Origin: Urophycis tenuis
Lineage: Eukaryota; Chordata; Actinopteri; Gadiformes; Phycidae
Direction of reading: 5' to 3'
Length of the DNA: 64,000 nt
NCBI GenBank assembly: GCA_036785325.1
Contig: JAXIVH010000007.1
Coordinates: forward strand, 14,851,849 to 14,915,848
Notes under the pieces: model-generated
The model's database searches: none
Told to the model about the DNA's origin: nothing
Seen by the model: the letters and a program-made list of their open reading frames with translations, nothing else
Shown: positions 43,555 through 54,517 of the stretch, in pieces
How positions within the stretch are numbered: position 1 is the stretch's first letter
Layout of the letters: each line of letters starts with the position of its first letter
Position numbers and translations under genes: made by a program

Positions 43555-44816
43555 CTAACGACCTGAAGTAGATGAGTTAAAGAGTCTGATGGCCACAGGA
43601 AGAAAGGACTTCCTGTGGCGTTCTGTGGTACACCAGGGTGGAATGAGTCTATTGCTGAAGGCACTGCGGTATGAGGTCAGCACCTGGTGGAGAGGGTAAG
43701 CGTTGTTGTCTAGGATACTACGCAACTTACGCAGCATCCTCCTCTCAGACACCTCCAACAAAGAGTCCAGTTGGACCCCCAGGACGGAGCCAGCCTTCCT
43801 GACGATCCTGCTGATCTTGTTGGCATCTGCTGACCTCAACCTGCTTCCCCAGCACGCGACCCCAAAGAAGATGGTACTGGCTACCACCGACTGGTAGAAC
43901 ATCTTTAGCATGGTGTTACAGACGTTGAAGGACCGGAGCCTCCTCAGGAAATAAAGTCGGCTCTGGCCCTTCTTATACACAGCCTCAGTGTTCTTGGCCC
44001 AGTCCAGTTTATTGTCCAGGTGAACACCCAGGTATTTGTAATCCTGGACAACGTCGACAGTCACCCCCTTGATGGAAATGGGTGTGGGGGTAGATTTCCA
44101 CCTCCGGAAATCCACCACCAACTCCTTCATCTTGTTGGTGTTGAGCTGCAGATGGTTTAGCTCACACCACTCAACCAAGGAATCCACAACACTCCTGTAC
44201 TCCTCATCATTACCCTCACTAACAAATCCAACCACTGCAGAATCGTCTGAGAACTTCTGCAGATGGCAGGACTCCGAGTGGAACTGGAAGTCTGAGGTGT
44301 ACAGGGTGAACAGGAATGGTGACAGAACGGTCCCCTGTGGAGCCCCTGTGCTGCTGACCACAGTGTCAGACACACAGTCCTGCAGTCTGACAAACTGTGG
44401 TCGACCCGTTAAATAGTCCGTAATCCAGGAAACTAGGGAGGAGTCCACCAGCATCGCCGTCAGCTTACTCCCCAGCAGGGCAGGCCTGATAGTGTTGAAA
44501 GCACTGGAGATGTCGAAGAACATGATTCTCACAGTGCTTCCGGGCCTGTCCAAGTGGGCGTAGGCACGGTGAAGCAGGAAGATGATGGCATCCTCCACTC
44601 CCATCTTCGGCTGGTAGGCAAACTGCAGAGGGTCCAGTGATGCACTGACCAGGGGCCGAAGAAGTGACAGGACCAGCCTCTCCAGGGACTTCATCAGGTG
44701 GGACGTCAGTGCCACCGGTCTGTAGTCATTAGAGGTGCTAGGACGCGCCCTCTTCGGTACTGGAACCAGGCAGGATGTCTTCCACAGCACAGGGACCCTC
44801 TCCAGACTCAGGCTCA
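43555..44816 (-). pseudogene. LINE copy 2: RT with intact FSDD
   Basis: Open frame from the foldback border to a stop at 43555. RT blocks: LSLSLERVPVLWKTSCLVP, NDYRPVALTSHL, motif A FFDISSAFNTIRPAL, TGAPQGTVLSPFLF, catalytic KFSDDSAVVGFV (Ser in place of the usual Ala of FADD), the thumb and FFGVACWGS. The N-terminal RT part (GKAAGPDD) is lost with the replaced 1.24 kb. The computed frame extends into the foldback arm, which is not LINE sequence. Confidence 0.88.
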
Positions 44817-45909
44817 GGCCCCGTCCACACGGAGACGATTTTCGAGTGAAACCGCAAATGTCTTTTGCGTTTAGGCCGAGTGTAAAGACGGAGACGGCGT
44901 TTTCGGTGGCTGAAACCGCACTTTTTTGAAACCAGGTCCCAGGGTGGAAAAGTCGAAAACGTTTCAGGTTTTGGCTTCGTGTGAACACCAGAAACGCAAA
45001 CGATGATGTCATCGGCCAGAGTCGGAGTGAAATAGATGTGGAGGATATGCCTTTAGAATGACTCTATAAATAAAATGAATAAATATGGTTATTTATCTCC
45101 TTTTGGATTGTCTCCACAAATTAACCATTTAATGGGCGGGTAAGTGAAAACACGCCGACCAACATTGACCAACAACATTGAATATATATTCCAAAATTGA
45201 TCATTTATAGTCTATCATTTTCTAATCAGTGCAAACTAGTTTACACTTTGGGACGCCAGGATCCGAGAGAGGAAGATGTTGGATGATGAATTGACTGCCT
45301 GTGTTTGACTTATCGACTGTCGAGTGGTTTAGGTAGTTTCATGTTGTTGGGGATCTGTCACTTCTGCAACATGTTTTTCGGTGGATTTCTGTAGCTAACC
45401 ACTCGACAGTCGATAAGTCAAACACAGGCACAGTCAATTCATCATCCAACATCTTCCTCTCTCGCATCCTGGCGTCCCAACGTGTAAACTTGCACTGATT
45501 AGAAAATCAGATAGACTATAAATTATCAATTTTAGAATATATATTCAATGTTGTGCGATATAGGTCGGCGCGTTTTCACTTACCCGCCCATTAAATGGTT
45601 AATTTGTGGAGACAATCCAAAAGGAGATAAATAACCATATTTATTATTAATTTTATTTCTAGAGTCATTCTAAAGGCATATCCTCCACATTTATTTCACT
45701 CCGACTCTGGCCGATGACATCATCGTTTGCGTTTCTGGTTTTCACACAAAGCCAAAACCTGAAACGTTTTCGACCTTTCCACCCTGGGACCTGGTTTAAA
45801 AAAAGTGCGGTTTCAGCCACCGAAAACGCCGTCTCCGTCTTTACGCTCGGCCAAAACGCACAAGACATTTGCGGTTTCACTCGAAAATCGTCTCCGTGTG
45901 GACGGGGCC
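44817..45909. mobile_element. foldback element with 513-bp arms
   Basis: Two inverted arms (44817-45329 and 45397-45909), each 513 bp and nearly identical, around a 67-bp loop. The ends read GGCCCCGTCCACACGGAGAC. Inside the arms are ACGATGATGTCATCGGCC and ATTAACCATTTAATGGGCGG. No transposase is present. The flanks belong to LINE positions 1.24 kb apart, so no target duplication can be seen. MITEs with this kind of GTCCACACGGA terminus occur in fish as I recall; superfamily not assigned. Confidence 0.9.
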
Positions 45910-46399
45910 TTAAGCTCACTGCAAGCAATTCAATGTCCGGGCTACACACACGTTCCTTTACAGTAACATGCCCAAGAAAACACCACTTGTTGTTAACAAG
46001 AATAGCAAGTCCCCCACCTTTCCTCTTGCCACTCTCCTGGTGAGTCCTGTCTGCCCGAACAGTGAGGAAGCCATCCACAGTTGCGAGGGAGTCCGGGGTG
46101 TCTTCGTGGAGCCATGTCTCCGTGAAACACAGCACACTGCTCTCACGATAAACCCGCTGATTCCTCACCAAGCCTGCTAGCTCATCCATCTTGTTCGCCA
46201 GCGACCTCACGTTTCCCATGGTGATCGAAGGGAGATAGGGCTTATATCTCCGCTTCTCCTCCCGCTGTTTACGTCCAGCCCTACATCCCCTATAACTCCT
46301 CTTAAGTTCTTTAGGTATTTCAGACCGTATCCACGAGTGTGGTTGTATCAACAACAACTGACTCCGACTGTAAACAAAGCCTCCGTTATGGGGAGCCAT
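45910..46399 (-). pseudogene. LINE copy 2: endonuclease N-terminal part
   Basis: Starts MAPHNGGFVYSRSQ like copy 1 and covers GNVRSLANKMDEL, CFTETWLHEDTPDS and GGGLAILVNN, ending after IELLAVSLRP where the foldback arm begins. The catalytic GDFN and SDH parts are missing. Confidence 0.88.
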
Positions 46400-46610
46400 G
46401 GCGGAGACGCTTATTCCGTAAAAGTGTCTCCAGAATTAATGAAAACACGGCGAAAAGTTCCAAAACCTAGTTGGCTAAAGTTGGCACAACTAGTTACTAA
46501 AAATAAATGCTATAAAATGCTATAAAACAAACGATACTCCGAATAAATAACTAAAAGTAGGAAAAGAGAGAGAGAGCGACTGCTGCTGGCTGCCGGTAGA
46601 CCCGCGCCGG

Positions 46611-48062
46611 AAGATGATGATTCCCGGTGTGTCTGCTCCATCCTCTTTTTTCGACACGCTCCCACCGGACGCCCTCTCCTTCTTCTCGGTCGGAGGGAGG
46701 GTCATCCTCCTCTGGCTCTCGTTCTTCTTCCGGGTCCTCCTCTGCCCATCCTCTTTCTGCTCTCTCGCAGTCTCTCCTCCAGTCTCTTCCCCAGTCTCTC
46801 TCGCAATCTCTCCCCCAGTCTCTCTCCTGGCCTCTCCCCCGCTTTTGAGGTTGAGGCGTCTGATTCGTAACACCGAGTCCAGCTCCTTCAGCCGGGCCAT
46901 CCTCTCCGTGGCCGAGCGGCTGGACGGCGTGGGCGAGGCGGAGGCTGACGAGCTGAGCTTGTCCTGCAGGGACTCGATGAGCTTGGAGGCCGCCCCACGG
47001 TTCCTCCTTTCTCCACCACAAGATGGCGGCTTCTTGACAGGGGCGGAGGGCAAGGACAGGGCCAGCTTGGTCGGGGGAACTCGGGGTTGCTCCTGTCACC
47101 CGGCGCCTGTTGCTGAGCAACGCTGCAGTGATCCACGCAGCTGCCGTGGTCCTTGCCGGGCTTGTGGGCAGATCTTCGTTCGAGGGGCTTCGTGTCCGCT
47201 CCCCCCATCTCGCTGCCCGCCGCCGTCTCCGCCCACTCCTGCAGGACCATCGGCGCAGGCTCTTCCGCTTCCTCACACTGTTCCACCACCTGCTTGGTCT
47301 CTCCACGTGCGCCAGATGCGCTCTCCATCTGTATCTCCATCTCCGCTGAGGAGGTTTCCAGGTCCTCAGCGGCCCGCTGCTCCATGGACTCGTTCTCGGG
47401 GATACCTTTCACGCTTTTCACCTGGTAGAGCTTGCTGAGGTCCACACCGGGCAGCACGTTCGCTTTCTCCTGGATGAGGAGGTTCTCCAGGTGCCTGTCC
47501 GTGAGAGTGGACTCGTTTTTATAGGCCAGAGGCTCAGCGATGACGATCCCGTCGTCGAACACGTCATCGTCGAAAGAACGCGTTGCCTCCCCGGTCGGCT
47601 GAGTGCTCCGCGGTGACCCCTGGACCCGCGGACCACTGGGAGATCTGCCGTTTTCACTCCTCGCTCTGTACATTCGGACGATCCTCTCGCCCCTGGGCTG
47701 TGGCAAGTTCTCTTTGGCTTTTCTCTCCGTCTCCTCGTCGGCCCAAAGCTCTTTATCTGAGTTGTGCTTGGAGACGCTGTAGTTCTGAGCCAATGTGGGC
47801 CGGTTCTCCTGAGCGGGCTGGCCCACGTCGTGGTTGTGCAGCGGTGCTGGTGACGAGAGGGAGCGCAGGACAGGTTCCTCCGGACCTCCGGGAGTCTCGG
47901 TGTCGACCGTTAGCCCCACTGTGGCGGATGCGACTTTGTGCGCGGATGTGAGGTGTGCTTATGCACGTCGTCCAGACTCACGCTGCAGCGCTCCGCCGGC
48001 GGCCCCTTATGCACAGTGATCTCCAGCTCCTTGTTGATGCACTCCAGCTCGCCGATGGCGTC
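46611..48062 (-). pseudogene. large exon of an unrecognised gene, frameshifted
   Basis: Entered by an acceptor TTCTTCTAG at 48063. Coding text runs in three successive frames: DAIGELECINKELEITVHKG (from 48062), then LTVDTETPGGPEEP to VAQQQAPGDRS including LPGVDLSKLYQVKSVKG (about 47919-47100), then PPTKLALSLPSAPVKKPP and ATERMARLKELDSVLRIRR (about 47080-46620). Two small indels (near 47955 and 47090) explain the shifts. The composition (charged, Ser/Pro-rich, with coiled-coil-like ends) resembles cytoskeletal adaptor proteins, but I do not recognise it. LINE copy 2 begins where the exon ends at about 46610. Confidence 0.55.
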
Positions 48063-48109
48063 CTAGAAGAATTGTCCTATGCAGGTTTGATGTAACAGGT
48101 CCTGCTTAC

Positions 48110-48178
48110 CTTGTTTGAGTTGGTTGGCGCCGAGGAGACACGGAGGTGTGATGTCAGGCCCAGCCGCCCTTCGTCATT
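48110..48178 (-). pseudogene. preceding exon of the same unrecognised gene
   Basis: Open text NDEGRLGLTSHLRVSSAPTN ends at AACAAG|GTAAGC, phase 0, and joins in frame to GACGCC at 48062. The intron between (48063-48109) would be only 47 nt and contains an in-frame stop if retained. Upstream of about 48178 homology to this gene is lost. Confidence 0.45.
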
Positions 48179-48220
48179 TCGGACTTCTTGTTCTGCCTTC
48201 GATTAAATCCCGTCGGTCAG

Positions 48221-48811
48221 AAGAACACAGTGGTGATGCAGGGGCTGGACCTGCCAAGCCGCTTGTCTGTGGCAGCTGACCCTCTCCCAGGTGCAAGAAT
48301 ACGCCCCCTATCTGCACCCCCCCAACCCGGCCCGGCTCACCAGTACAACCTGCCCAGCAGCACCGTGGGCCAAGCGCAGGTGAAGAGGAAGGCTGTACCC
48401 GCACCTGTGGCTGTGAGGCCACGCCCTCAGCGGCAGCTCTTCCCTGCTCCACCTCCTCCTCCCACGCCAGCTCCACAGCTGGTGATGCTGGCGTCGGGGA
48501 GTGCTGCCACCACACCGGTGCCTGTCCTGATGGCTGCCCCACAGGCCCTGGGTTTCAGGCTCTTGCAGGTGTCTCCTGTTCCTCCTGCTCCTGCGGCTCC
48601 TGCAGCTCCAGTCCGAAAACTGACCTGCAGAGTATTGCACAACACGTGCAAGAAATGCGGGCAGTTCAGGACAGCTGAAACGGGACATAGCCAGTACAGA
48701 GGGACTGTGTACTGCCCTGCAGTTGAAACTGTCTCCAAAGAACAGTGGCTGGAGGACATTAAAAAAAAAAATAAAAAATACTCGTTTTCTAACATATCTG
48801 TTCATTGTTAA
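48221..48811 (+). pseudogene. isolated C-terminal exon, DUF6729-like family
   Basis: Begins after a CGGTCAG acceptor. The first half is Pro/Ala/Val-rich. The end, LTCRVLHNTCKKCGQFRTAE and then YRGTVYCPA, is a Cys/His domain of the type closing proteins of the multicopy fish family also seen at 56.5-63.9 kb. A stop at 48809 and two AATAAA signals (48818, 48834) follow. No upstream exon of this family is found on the plus strand, so this is probably a stranded 3' end. Confidence 0.55.
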
Positions 48812-48817
48812 CCATAT

Positions 48818-48839
48818 AATAAAAGTTTTGTTTAATAAA
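48818..48839 (+). terminator. polyadenylation signals
   Basis: Two AATAAA hexamers (48818-48823, 48834-48839) 10-30 bp after the stop of the exon above. Confidence 0.6.
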
Positions 48840-50186
48840 AAATATATGCTCCACTGTTTTTTGTGTTATGAATATAAGTTTCTGCTAAATACAGTGCACG
48901 GTATATATTGTATGCTTTAAAAAAATAATGGCATCATTTTACTTGTGAATTATTTGATGTAAAACCAAATCAAAATTTGGATTAAAAAATGCTTTAAATA
49001 GCTGCATAGTTTATTTAAGGTATTTGACAGGTAGGCTTCTTCATTACATTGACATATAGCTATATATATATATACATGTATAAAGATAGATAGATACACA
49101 TATATACATATATAATTTATTATTGGTAATTAATTATTATTGACCAGAGACGGTCTCAAGTTACTGATCCAAAAAAAGAGGTTTTGAGACTGAGATTACT
49201 TTATTGATTTATTTTACAGTAAGAAAAATCATAAAGTTGCGTCGTCCCTGGGTGGGCTCGAACCATTAACCTTTCGGTTAACATCCGAACACGCTAATCA
49301 ATAATTACAAAGTTTATGAAATAATTTATGATACAATTTATGATGATCAATTGTGTAATACAGATGTTATTATATGAATTACCCCTGGAACTTGGTTATT
49401 GTTAATGGGTTTCTAATAATCTATAATAATCTATAATCCAATGCAGATTGCATATTCATTTGTAGGCTACATTGAAGGTAATTCAGATCGATTATTTTGT
49501 ATCCTCCAACCAACACCAATACATACATTAATATTGTCTGTAAAAAATAAATAAATAGAGAAACACAAGCTATTGACAAACACACAATAACACACATAAA
49601 TGCATTTAAATAGACCTATTTGTATTCAGTGAATTATTTGTTCTGCCAAGTGAGCAACATTAGTTTTGGTCTTAAATGCAAAATATAATAGGCTTGAAGC
49701 TCCAAAAAAGGGTGAGTGTTTGGCATTTCAGGCTAGGCTACTATCACTCATTTTATGGAGTAATTCTGATGATAAACCCTTTTTTAAGGCTAATACATCA
49801 GGCCTAAATGGGCTGCTAAAGCAACAGCATTGGGATGTGTAATATAACAGCTGTACAGCATTGCAGCAGATATGACATGTAAGATTAATCATAATGACAT
49901 CAATTTAAAATAGATCACCTTAGCACTGTGAAAACCACAATTACAGGCCACTGATCCTCCAAACAGACTGGTCTGTCCACGGGCCTGCATGGGACATTTC
50001 TCAATCTGAAACAATCAGAACCCTGCTTAGCCTCGGGTATACAGTCATTTCTTTCATTCATAGGATCAGACAGACAGACAGACATACTTTATTGATCCCT
50101 GAGGGAAATTGCGTAAGTAATGCGTAGGATCTGCACTAGTGTATGGTATATTTTTCAAGTGACCATTATGTATTGCTATATTTTAC
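48840..50186. other. AT-rich intergenic with repeat remnants
   Basis: No gene seen. It contains a TATA/GATA tract (49060-49120), a tRNA-Asn remnant (listed separately) and at 50068-50112 the reverse of a LINE 3' tail (ACAGACATACTTTATTGATC, then CCTGAGGGAAATTG). Confidence 0.6.
49243..49300 (-). pseudogene. degraded tRNA-Asn
   Basis: Matches the 3' two-thirds of tRNA-Asn on the minus strand: acceptor 3' strand, T arm and GTT anticodon region with substitutions. The D arm and 5' acceptor strand are lost. Confidence 0.8.
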
Positions 50187-50333
50187 CTTCTGGTAGAGGT
50201 CATGCCACTTCCGCTGCTTAGGGGCTGGTCTATTGCCTCCAGAAGGCCAAACCCCTGAGCTGGCATATGCCCTCAGCCTTGTCATCCACTCTCCTTCCCC
50301 CATGGCTCTGTGGCTCTTAGGCTTATTGCTCAT
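50187..50333 (-). other. isolated exon-like segment, 49 codons
   Basis: 147 nt between CATATTCAG and CAGAAG|GTAAAA, phase 0 at both ends, reading MSNKPKSHRAMGEGEW then MTRLRAYASSGVWPSGGNRP. Basic and Trp/Tyr-containing. It looks like a real exon, perhaps of a transposon-derived gene, but the family is not recognised and neighbouring exons were not found. Confidence 0.45.
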
Positions 50334-50583
50334 CTGAATATGGACAACAATAAACAATGAGCATCCTATGGACTACACTGTGACACTATAGCACAAACAC
50401 GCACCTAATACGACGGCATGACAGATGCATTATCAAATCAATCAAGTTGCAATAATGTTGGGTGTATGATCACCTCTGATCGGGCTTTTTAGATCGGTAG
50501 CAATCTTCTAGATGATAAGCAAAGGGTAGGATATGTCATAGTAAGTTAGTTACATGTGATTTTCTATACATAGTCTGCTCCAT

Positions 50584-50945
50584 CGTCACAACCCATCCCG
50601 CAGCCTCCGTTCATCATCTGATGCTAACCTCCTTACTCCACCAGCCAGAACCAAGTACCGAACCTGGGGCGACAGAGCCTTCTCTGCAGCCGCCCCCTCC
50701 CTCTGGAACGCTCTCCCCAAACGCATCCGAGACTGCACTGATCTGCCCACCTTCAAATCTATGACCAAAACACACCTTTTTAAAATTGCTTTTAATGTTT
50801 AGCTCAGTGTAATGTGTCCTGTTTTTAGTCTGTTTAGGGTACTTGTACTATTTTATATTGTTCTGCTTTTAATGTAAAGTGTCTTTGAGTACCTAGAAAA
50901 GCGCTCTTAAATAAAATGTATTATTATTATTATTATTATTATTAC
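50584..50945 (+). mobile_element. L2-type LINE, 3' end
   Basis: Coding remnant RTKYRTWGDRAFSAAAPSLW and LPTFKSMTKTHLFKIAF, then a stop and a 3' UTR ending GAAAAGCGCTCTTAAATAAA and (TTA)n. This is the usual 5'-truncated form of a fish L2-like LINE. Confidence 0.8.
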
Positions 50946-51059
50946 TACCCTGTATGTAGATCGTAACGTCAGTTTGACACATGACACAAATAAGCCATAA
51001 TAGTTAACTTACAGCTTGCAATCTACCCAGATGGTTAGCTTAGAATAATAATATCATAG

Positions 51060-51228
51060 TGTGGAGAGAATGTAGCGAGACGGGAGACAAGAGCGTGTCG
51101 AGATTGCTTTACTTCTGATCACTTGCAGTACATAAACAGAAAACGTCACCGCACCCGGAAACAACATCAGCTGCTCTTAAAGGGACAAGCCCCCTCAGGT
51201 GAATGTCTCCATCATGTGGGTCACCACA
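51060..51228 (-). repeat. 3' LTR
   Basis: 169 bp, TGTGGTGACC to CTCTCCACA on the element strand. Differs from the 5' LTR at two sites. Confidence 0.95.
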
Positions 51229-51243
51229 CAGGCCCCCCCAGAA
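51229..51243 (-). other. polypurine tract
   Basis: TGGGGGGGCCTG on the element strand directly before the 3' LTR, the expected plus-strand primer position. Confidence 0.6.
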
Positions 51244-51366
51244 TTCACCCAAAACCCCAAACATCAAAGGTACAATATCACCCACCTGCAATATCAACCA
51301 AAGTGCAACCCCAATAATAGAAATTATACACCCAAACAGTCACTCGTAAAAACTGAAGAGGAACAG

Positions 51367-53499
51367 TCAACGTGGCGGGGGGCGTATCACCCGACCAAAA
51401 CGGCTGCGCTTGGCAGGAGGGGGGGTTGGAACCTCAACCGCCGACGGGGCAGAGGTCAAAACAGGAGGGCGCCCCCTGCGTGGGGGCAGGGCCAACTGCA
51501 CCGGCCCATCAACGTCCAAGTGAGCAGGCTTGAGACGGTCCACAGTGACTCGTTCCGGCCTGCCCCCCATGTCCACAACAAAGTTCTTAGTGCCCGCCTC
51601 TAGGACACGGAAGGGCCCGTCATAGGGGGGCTGCAGTGGGGTCCGATGGCTGTCATGCCTGATGAAGACGTACCTTGCAGACGGCAGGTCCTTAGGGACG
51701 TAGGACCGGGGGAGACAGTGACGAGAGGTCGGGATGGGAGCGAAGGCCTCAGCGATGCCCCAGGACGCAGCCCGATGAGCGGTGGCCGACCAGGGAGCTG
51801 TAGCATCAGGAAGAAACTCCCCCGGGACCCACAGAGGCTGCCCGTACACCAGCTCGGCGGACGAGGCCTGTAGGTCCTCCTTGGGGGCAGAGCGAAGACC
51901 GAGCATGACCCACGGAAGGCGGTCAACCCAGTCACAGTCCTTAAGGCTGGCCCGAAGCGCGGCCTTCATGTCCCGGTGGAACCGCTCACAAAGCCCGTTA
52001 CCCTGTGGGTTGTACGCTGTCATGCGGTGTATCTTCACCCCCAGACGCTCAGCAACTGCAGTCCAGAGCTCCGAGGTGAACTGGGGGCCCCGGTCGCTGG
52101 TGATGTCGCCCGGTGTGCCAAAGCGGGCTATCCAGCAGCCGATGAATGCCCGGGCGACCTCCGCTGTCGTAGTGGAGGCCAGGGGAACAGCTTCCGGCCA
52201 CCTTGTTGTCCTATCCACCATGGTGAGCAGGTAGGTATATCCTCGGGAGGAGGGCAGGGGGCCCACCAGGTCCACATTCACATGGTCGAAACGCCTCTCT
52301 GGCACAACAAACGGCGCCAAAGGGGCTCTGGTGTGGCGGTGCACCTTGGCCCGCTGGCATGGCAGGCATGAGCCAGCCCAGGCTCTAACCTCCTTCCGGA
52401 GGCCCGGCCACACAAACCTGACACTCACCAGCTTAGTTGAGGCCTTGACACCAGGGTGGGAAAGGCCGTGGATGGCATCGAAAACCCGCCGCCGCCAGAC
52501 AGCCGGCACCAGAGGGCGTGGAGTACCGGTGGAGGTGTCGCAGAGTAGGGAGGCCTTGGCTGCGTCGAAGACCACGTCCTCCAGCTGCAGCGCAGTAGGG
52601 CCCGATCGGTAGGCCTGAATGTCTGAGTCCGCCGCTTGGTCGGAAGCCATGGCGCCGTAGTCGAGCCCCAAGTGGACAGACCCGACAACCGCCCGAGAGA
52701 GGCAGTCGGCGACAAAGTTGTCTTTGCCGGACAGGTGCTGGATGTCGGTGGTGAACTCGGAGATCGCAGAGAGCTGACGCTGCTGACGCCCAGACCACGG
52801 CTCCGAGGTCTTGGCCATGGAGAACGTCAGCGGCTTGTGGTCGACGTAGGCTGTGAACCGCCGGCCCTCCAACAGGAACCTGAAGTGTCTGGTGGCAAGG
52901 AAGAGGGCCAGCAGCTCCCTGTCAAAGGTGCTGTACTTGCGCTCGTTCTCCCGGAGCTGCTTGGAGAAGAAAGCCAGCGGCTGCCAGGCCCCGCTCACCC
53001 ACTGCTCACACACCGCTTCCACTGCATAATCGGAGGCGTCTGTCGTGAGGGCGATGGGGGCAGTGGGAGAGGGGTGTGCCAGCAGAGCAGCGCTGGCCAA
53101 TGCCGTCTTGGCAGCAGCAAACGCCTCGTCCATCCCCGCAGACCAATCCAACACGTCCTTGGGCGCTTTGCCGTGCAGGGCCTCGTACAGCGGGCGCATG
53201 AGATCTGCAGCATGGGGGAGGAACCGGTTGTAGAAGTTCACCATCCCCAGAAACTCCTGCAGAGCCTGTACGGTGTGGGGGCGGGGGAACCCGGAGACAG
53301 CAGCGACCCTAGCGGGCAGTGGGACGGCTCCCTGAGGCGTGACGTAGTGTCCGAGGAAGGTGATGGATGACTGTCCAAACAGGCACTTAGCGGGGTTGAT
53401 GATGAGGCCGTATTCGTTGAGCCACTCAAACAGTTGGCGGAGGTGCGTCATGTGCTCCTCAGCAGACGCGCTGGCCACCAGAATGTCGTCCAAGTACAC
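51367..53499 (-). pseudogene. pol: RT end, RNase H, integrase
   Basis: A 710-codon open frame. It opens at the RT catalytic box YLDDILVAS, then LIINPAKCLFGQ and the connection domain. RNase H has LTTDASDYAV and FDRELLALFLATRHFRFLLE, AYVDHKPLTF. Integrase has a zinc region with CLPCQ, core aspartates in FDHVNVDLVGPLP and ITSDRGPQFTS, and the glutamate in GNGLCERFHRD. The C-terminal tail is Pro/Arg-rich. It is out of frame with the RT N-terminus by a single-base shift just before YLDD. Confidence 0.93.
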
Positions 53500-53972
53500 A
53501 AAAATGGCATGTCTCGTAGCACAGAGTCCATTAGGCGCTGAAATGTCTGCGCCGCACCTTTGAGACCAAAAGGCATACGCAGAAACTCAAAAAGTCCAAA
53601 GGGCGTGATGACAGCTGTTTTTGGTACATCCTGAGGGTGGACCGGCACCTGGTGGTAACCTCGAACTAGGTCCACCTTGGAGAAGACGACGGCCCCCGCC
53701 AGGTGAGCAGAGAAGTCCTGTATGTGCGGGACGGGGTACCGGTCAGGGGTAGTGGCGTTATTGAGGCGACGGTAATCCCCGCACGGTCGCCACCCTCCGT
53801 CAGCTTTAGTAACCATGTGCAGGGGGGAAGCCCATGGGCTGTTCGAGTGGCGAACAATCCCGAGGCGCTCCATGGTCGAAAACTCCTCCCTGGCGATGGC
53901 AAGCTTGGCTGAGTCGAGACGATGTGCCCTGGCGTAGACTGGAGAGCCCACCGTGGTCACATGGTGCTCCAC
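53448..53972 (-). pseudogene. pol: RT N-terminal part
   Basis: Contains SPWASPLHMVTKADGGWRPC, DYRRLNNATTPDRYPVPHI, FSKVDLVRGYHQVPV and FGLFEFLRMPFGLKGAAQTF. The frame is lost at a T5 run at about 53504-53508 immediately before the catalytic box, which continues in the next frame. Upstream the same frame extends toward LFPELTTPTFSSAVAKHGV. Confidence 0.92.
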
Positions 53973-54151
53973 ACCATGCTTAGCGACTGCAGACGAGAAT
54001 GTAGGCGTGGTCAGTTCAGGAAACAGGGCGAGCAGGCGTTGATACTGGTCTCCCGAGGCCAGAGTGTTTGACAGGCAGAGAGCTCCCGCCCCCCCAATCG
54101 TGCAGTGGTAAGAGGCAAAAGAAACAGCATCAATCAGGCATCAATCAGTTC

Positions 54152-54517
54152 TTAATATCCACGAGCAGGTTGAAAGCACAGAGAAAGTCTGCCCCCAGGA
54201 GGTGTGGACACAGCAGCCATCACAAAGTCCCAGCTGAAACGGCGTCCGCCGGAACACACATCCACCCGCCTGGTACCGTAGGTACGTATGGGCGTGCCGT
54301 TGGCGGCGTCCATCTGGGGCCCGTGTCTGTCGGCCATGGTGTCCACGGCTTGGCCAGGCAGGATAGTGCATTGAGCGCCCGAGTCGACCAGCAGCCGCCG
54401 GCCGGACAATGAGTCTGTGACAAACAACAGCTTGCAGCCACTGCCAGCGCCCATAGCTGCTAACGAGCGCCGGCTCTGTCGTTTCCCTGCACCTTGAAGC
54501 TGCATGGCTTGCGACAC
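54152..54517 (-). pseudogene. pol: aspartic protease
   Basis: The protease core is RRLLVDSGAQCTILP (DSGA active site). It begins one frame away from gag in an overlap, which fits the usual frameshift between gag and pol in this group. The frame is lost again near the end (CFQPARGY, stop), and a short tandem TGATTGATGCC duplication follows at about 54131-54151. Confidence 0.85.

Larger units (their letters stand above)
43100..46610 (-). mobile_element. CR1/L2-Rex-type LINE, copy 2, interrupted
   Basis: Same family as copy 1, opposite orientation. It has the shared 5' leader (to about 46610), endonuclease start, RT and 3' UTR with the TTCAAGATTCAA tail at 43100. Between the endonuclease and RT, the region matching copy 1 39834 to 41073 is missing and a foldback element occupies its place. 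Confidence 0.85.

Noticed and set aside
44817..45909. Two separate MITEs facing each other
   Set aside because: The equal 513-bp arms and short unique loop fit one foldback unit better, though recombination of two insertions remains possible as its origin.
46614..47438. 274-codon plus-strand frame over the unrecognised exon
   Set aside because: Ser/Pro-rich antisense shadow; the minus strand has splice sites and protein-like charge patterns.
52636..53370. 244-codon plus-strand frame opposite pol
   Set aside because: Antisense shadow of the retrotransposon RNase H and integrase region.
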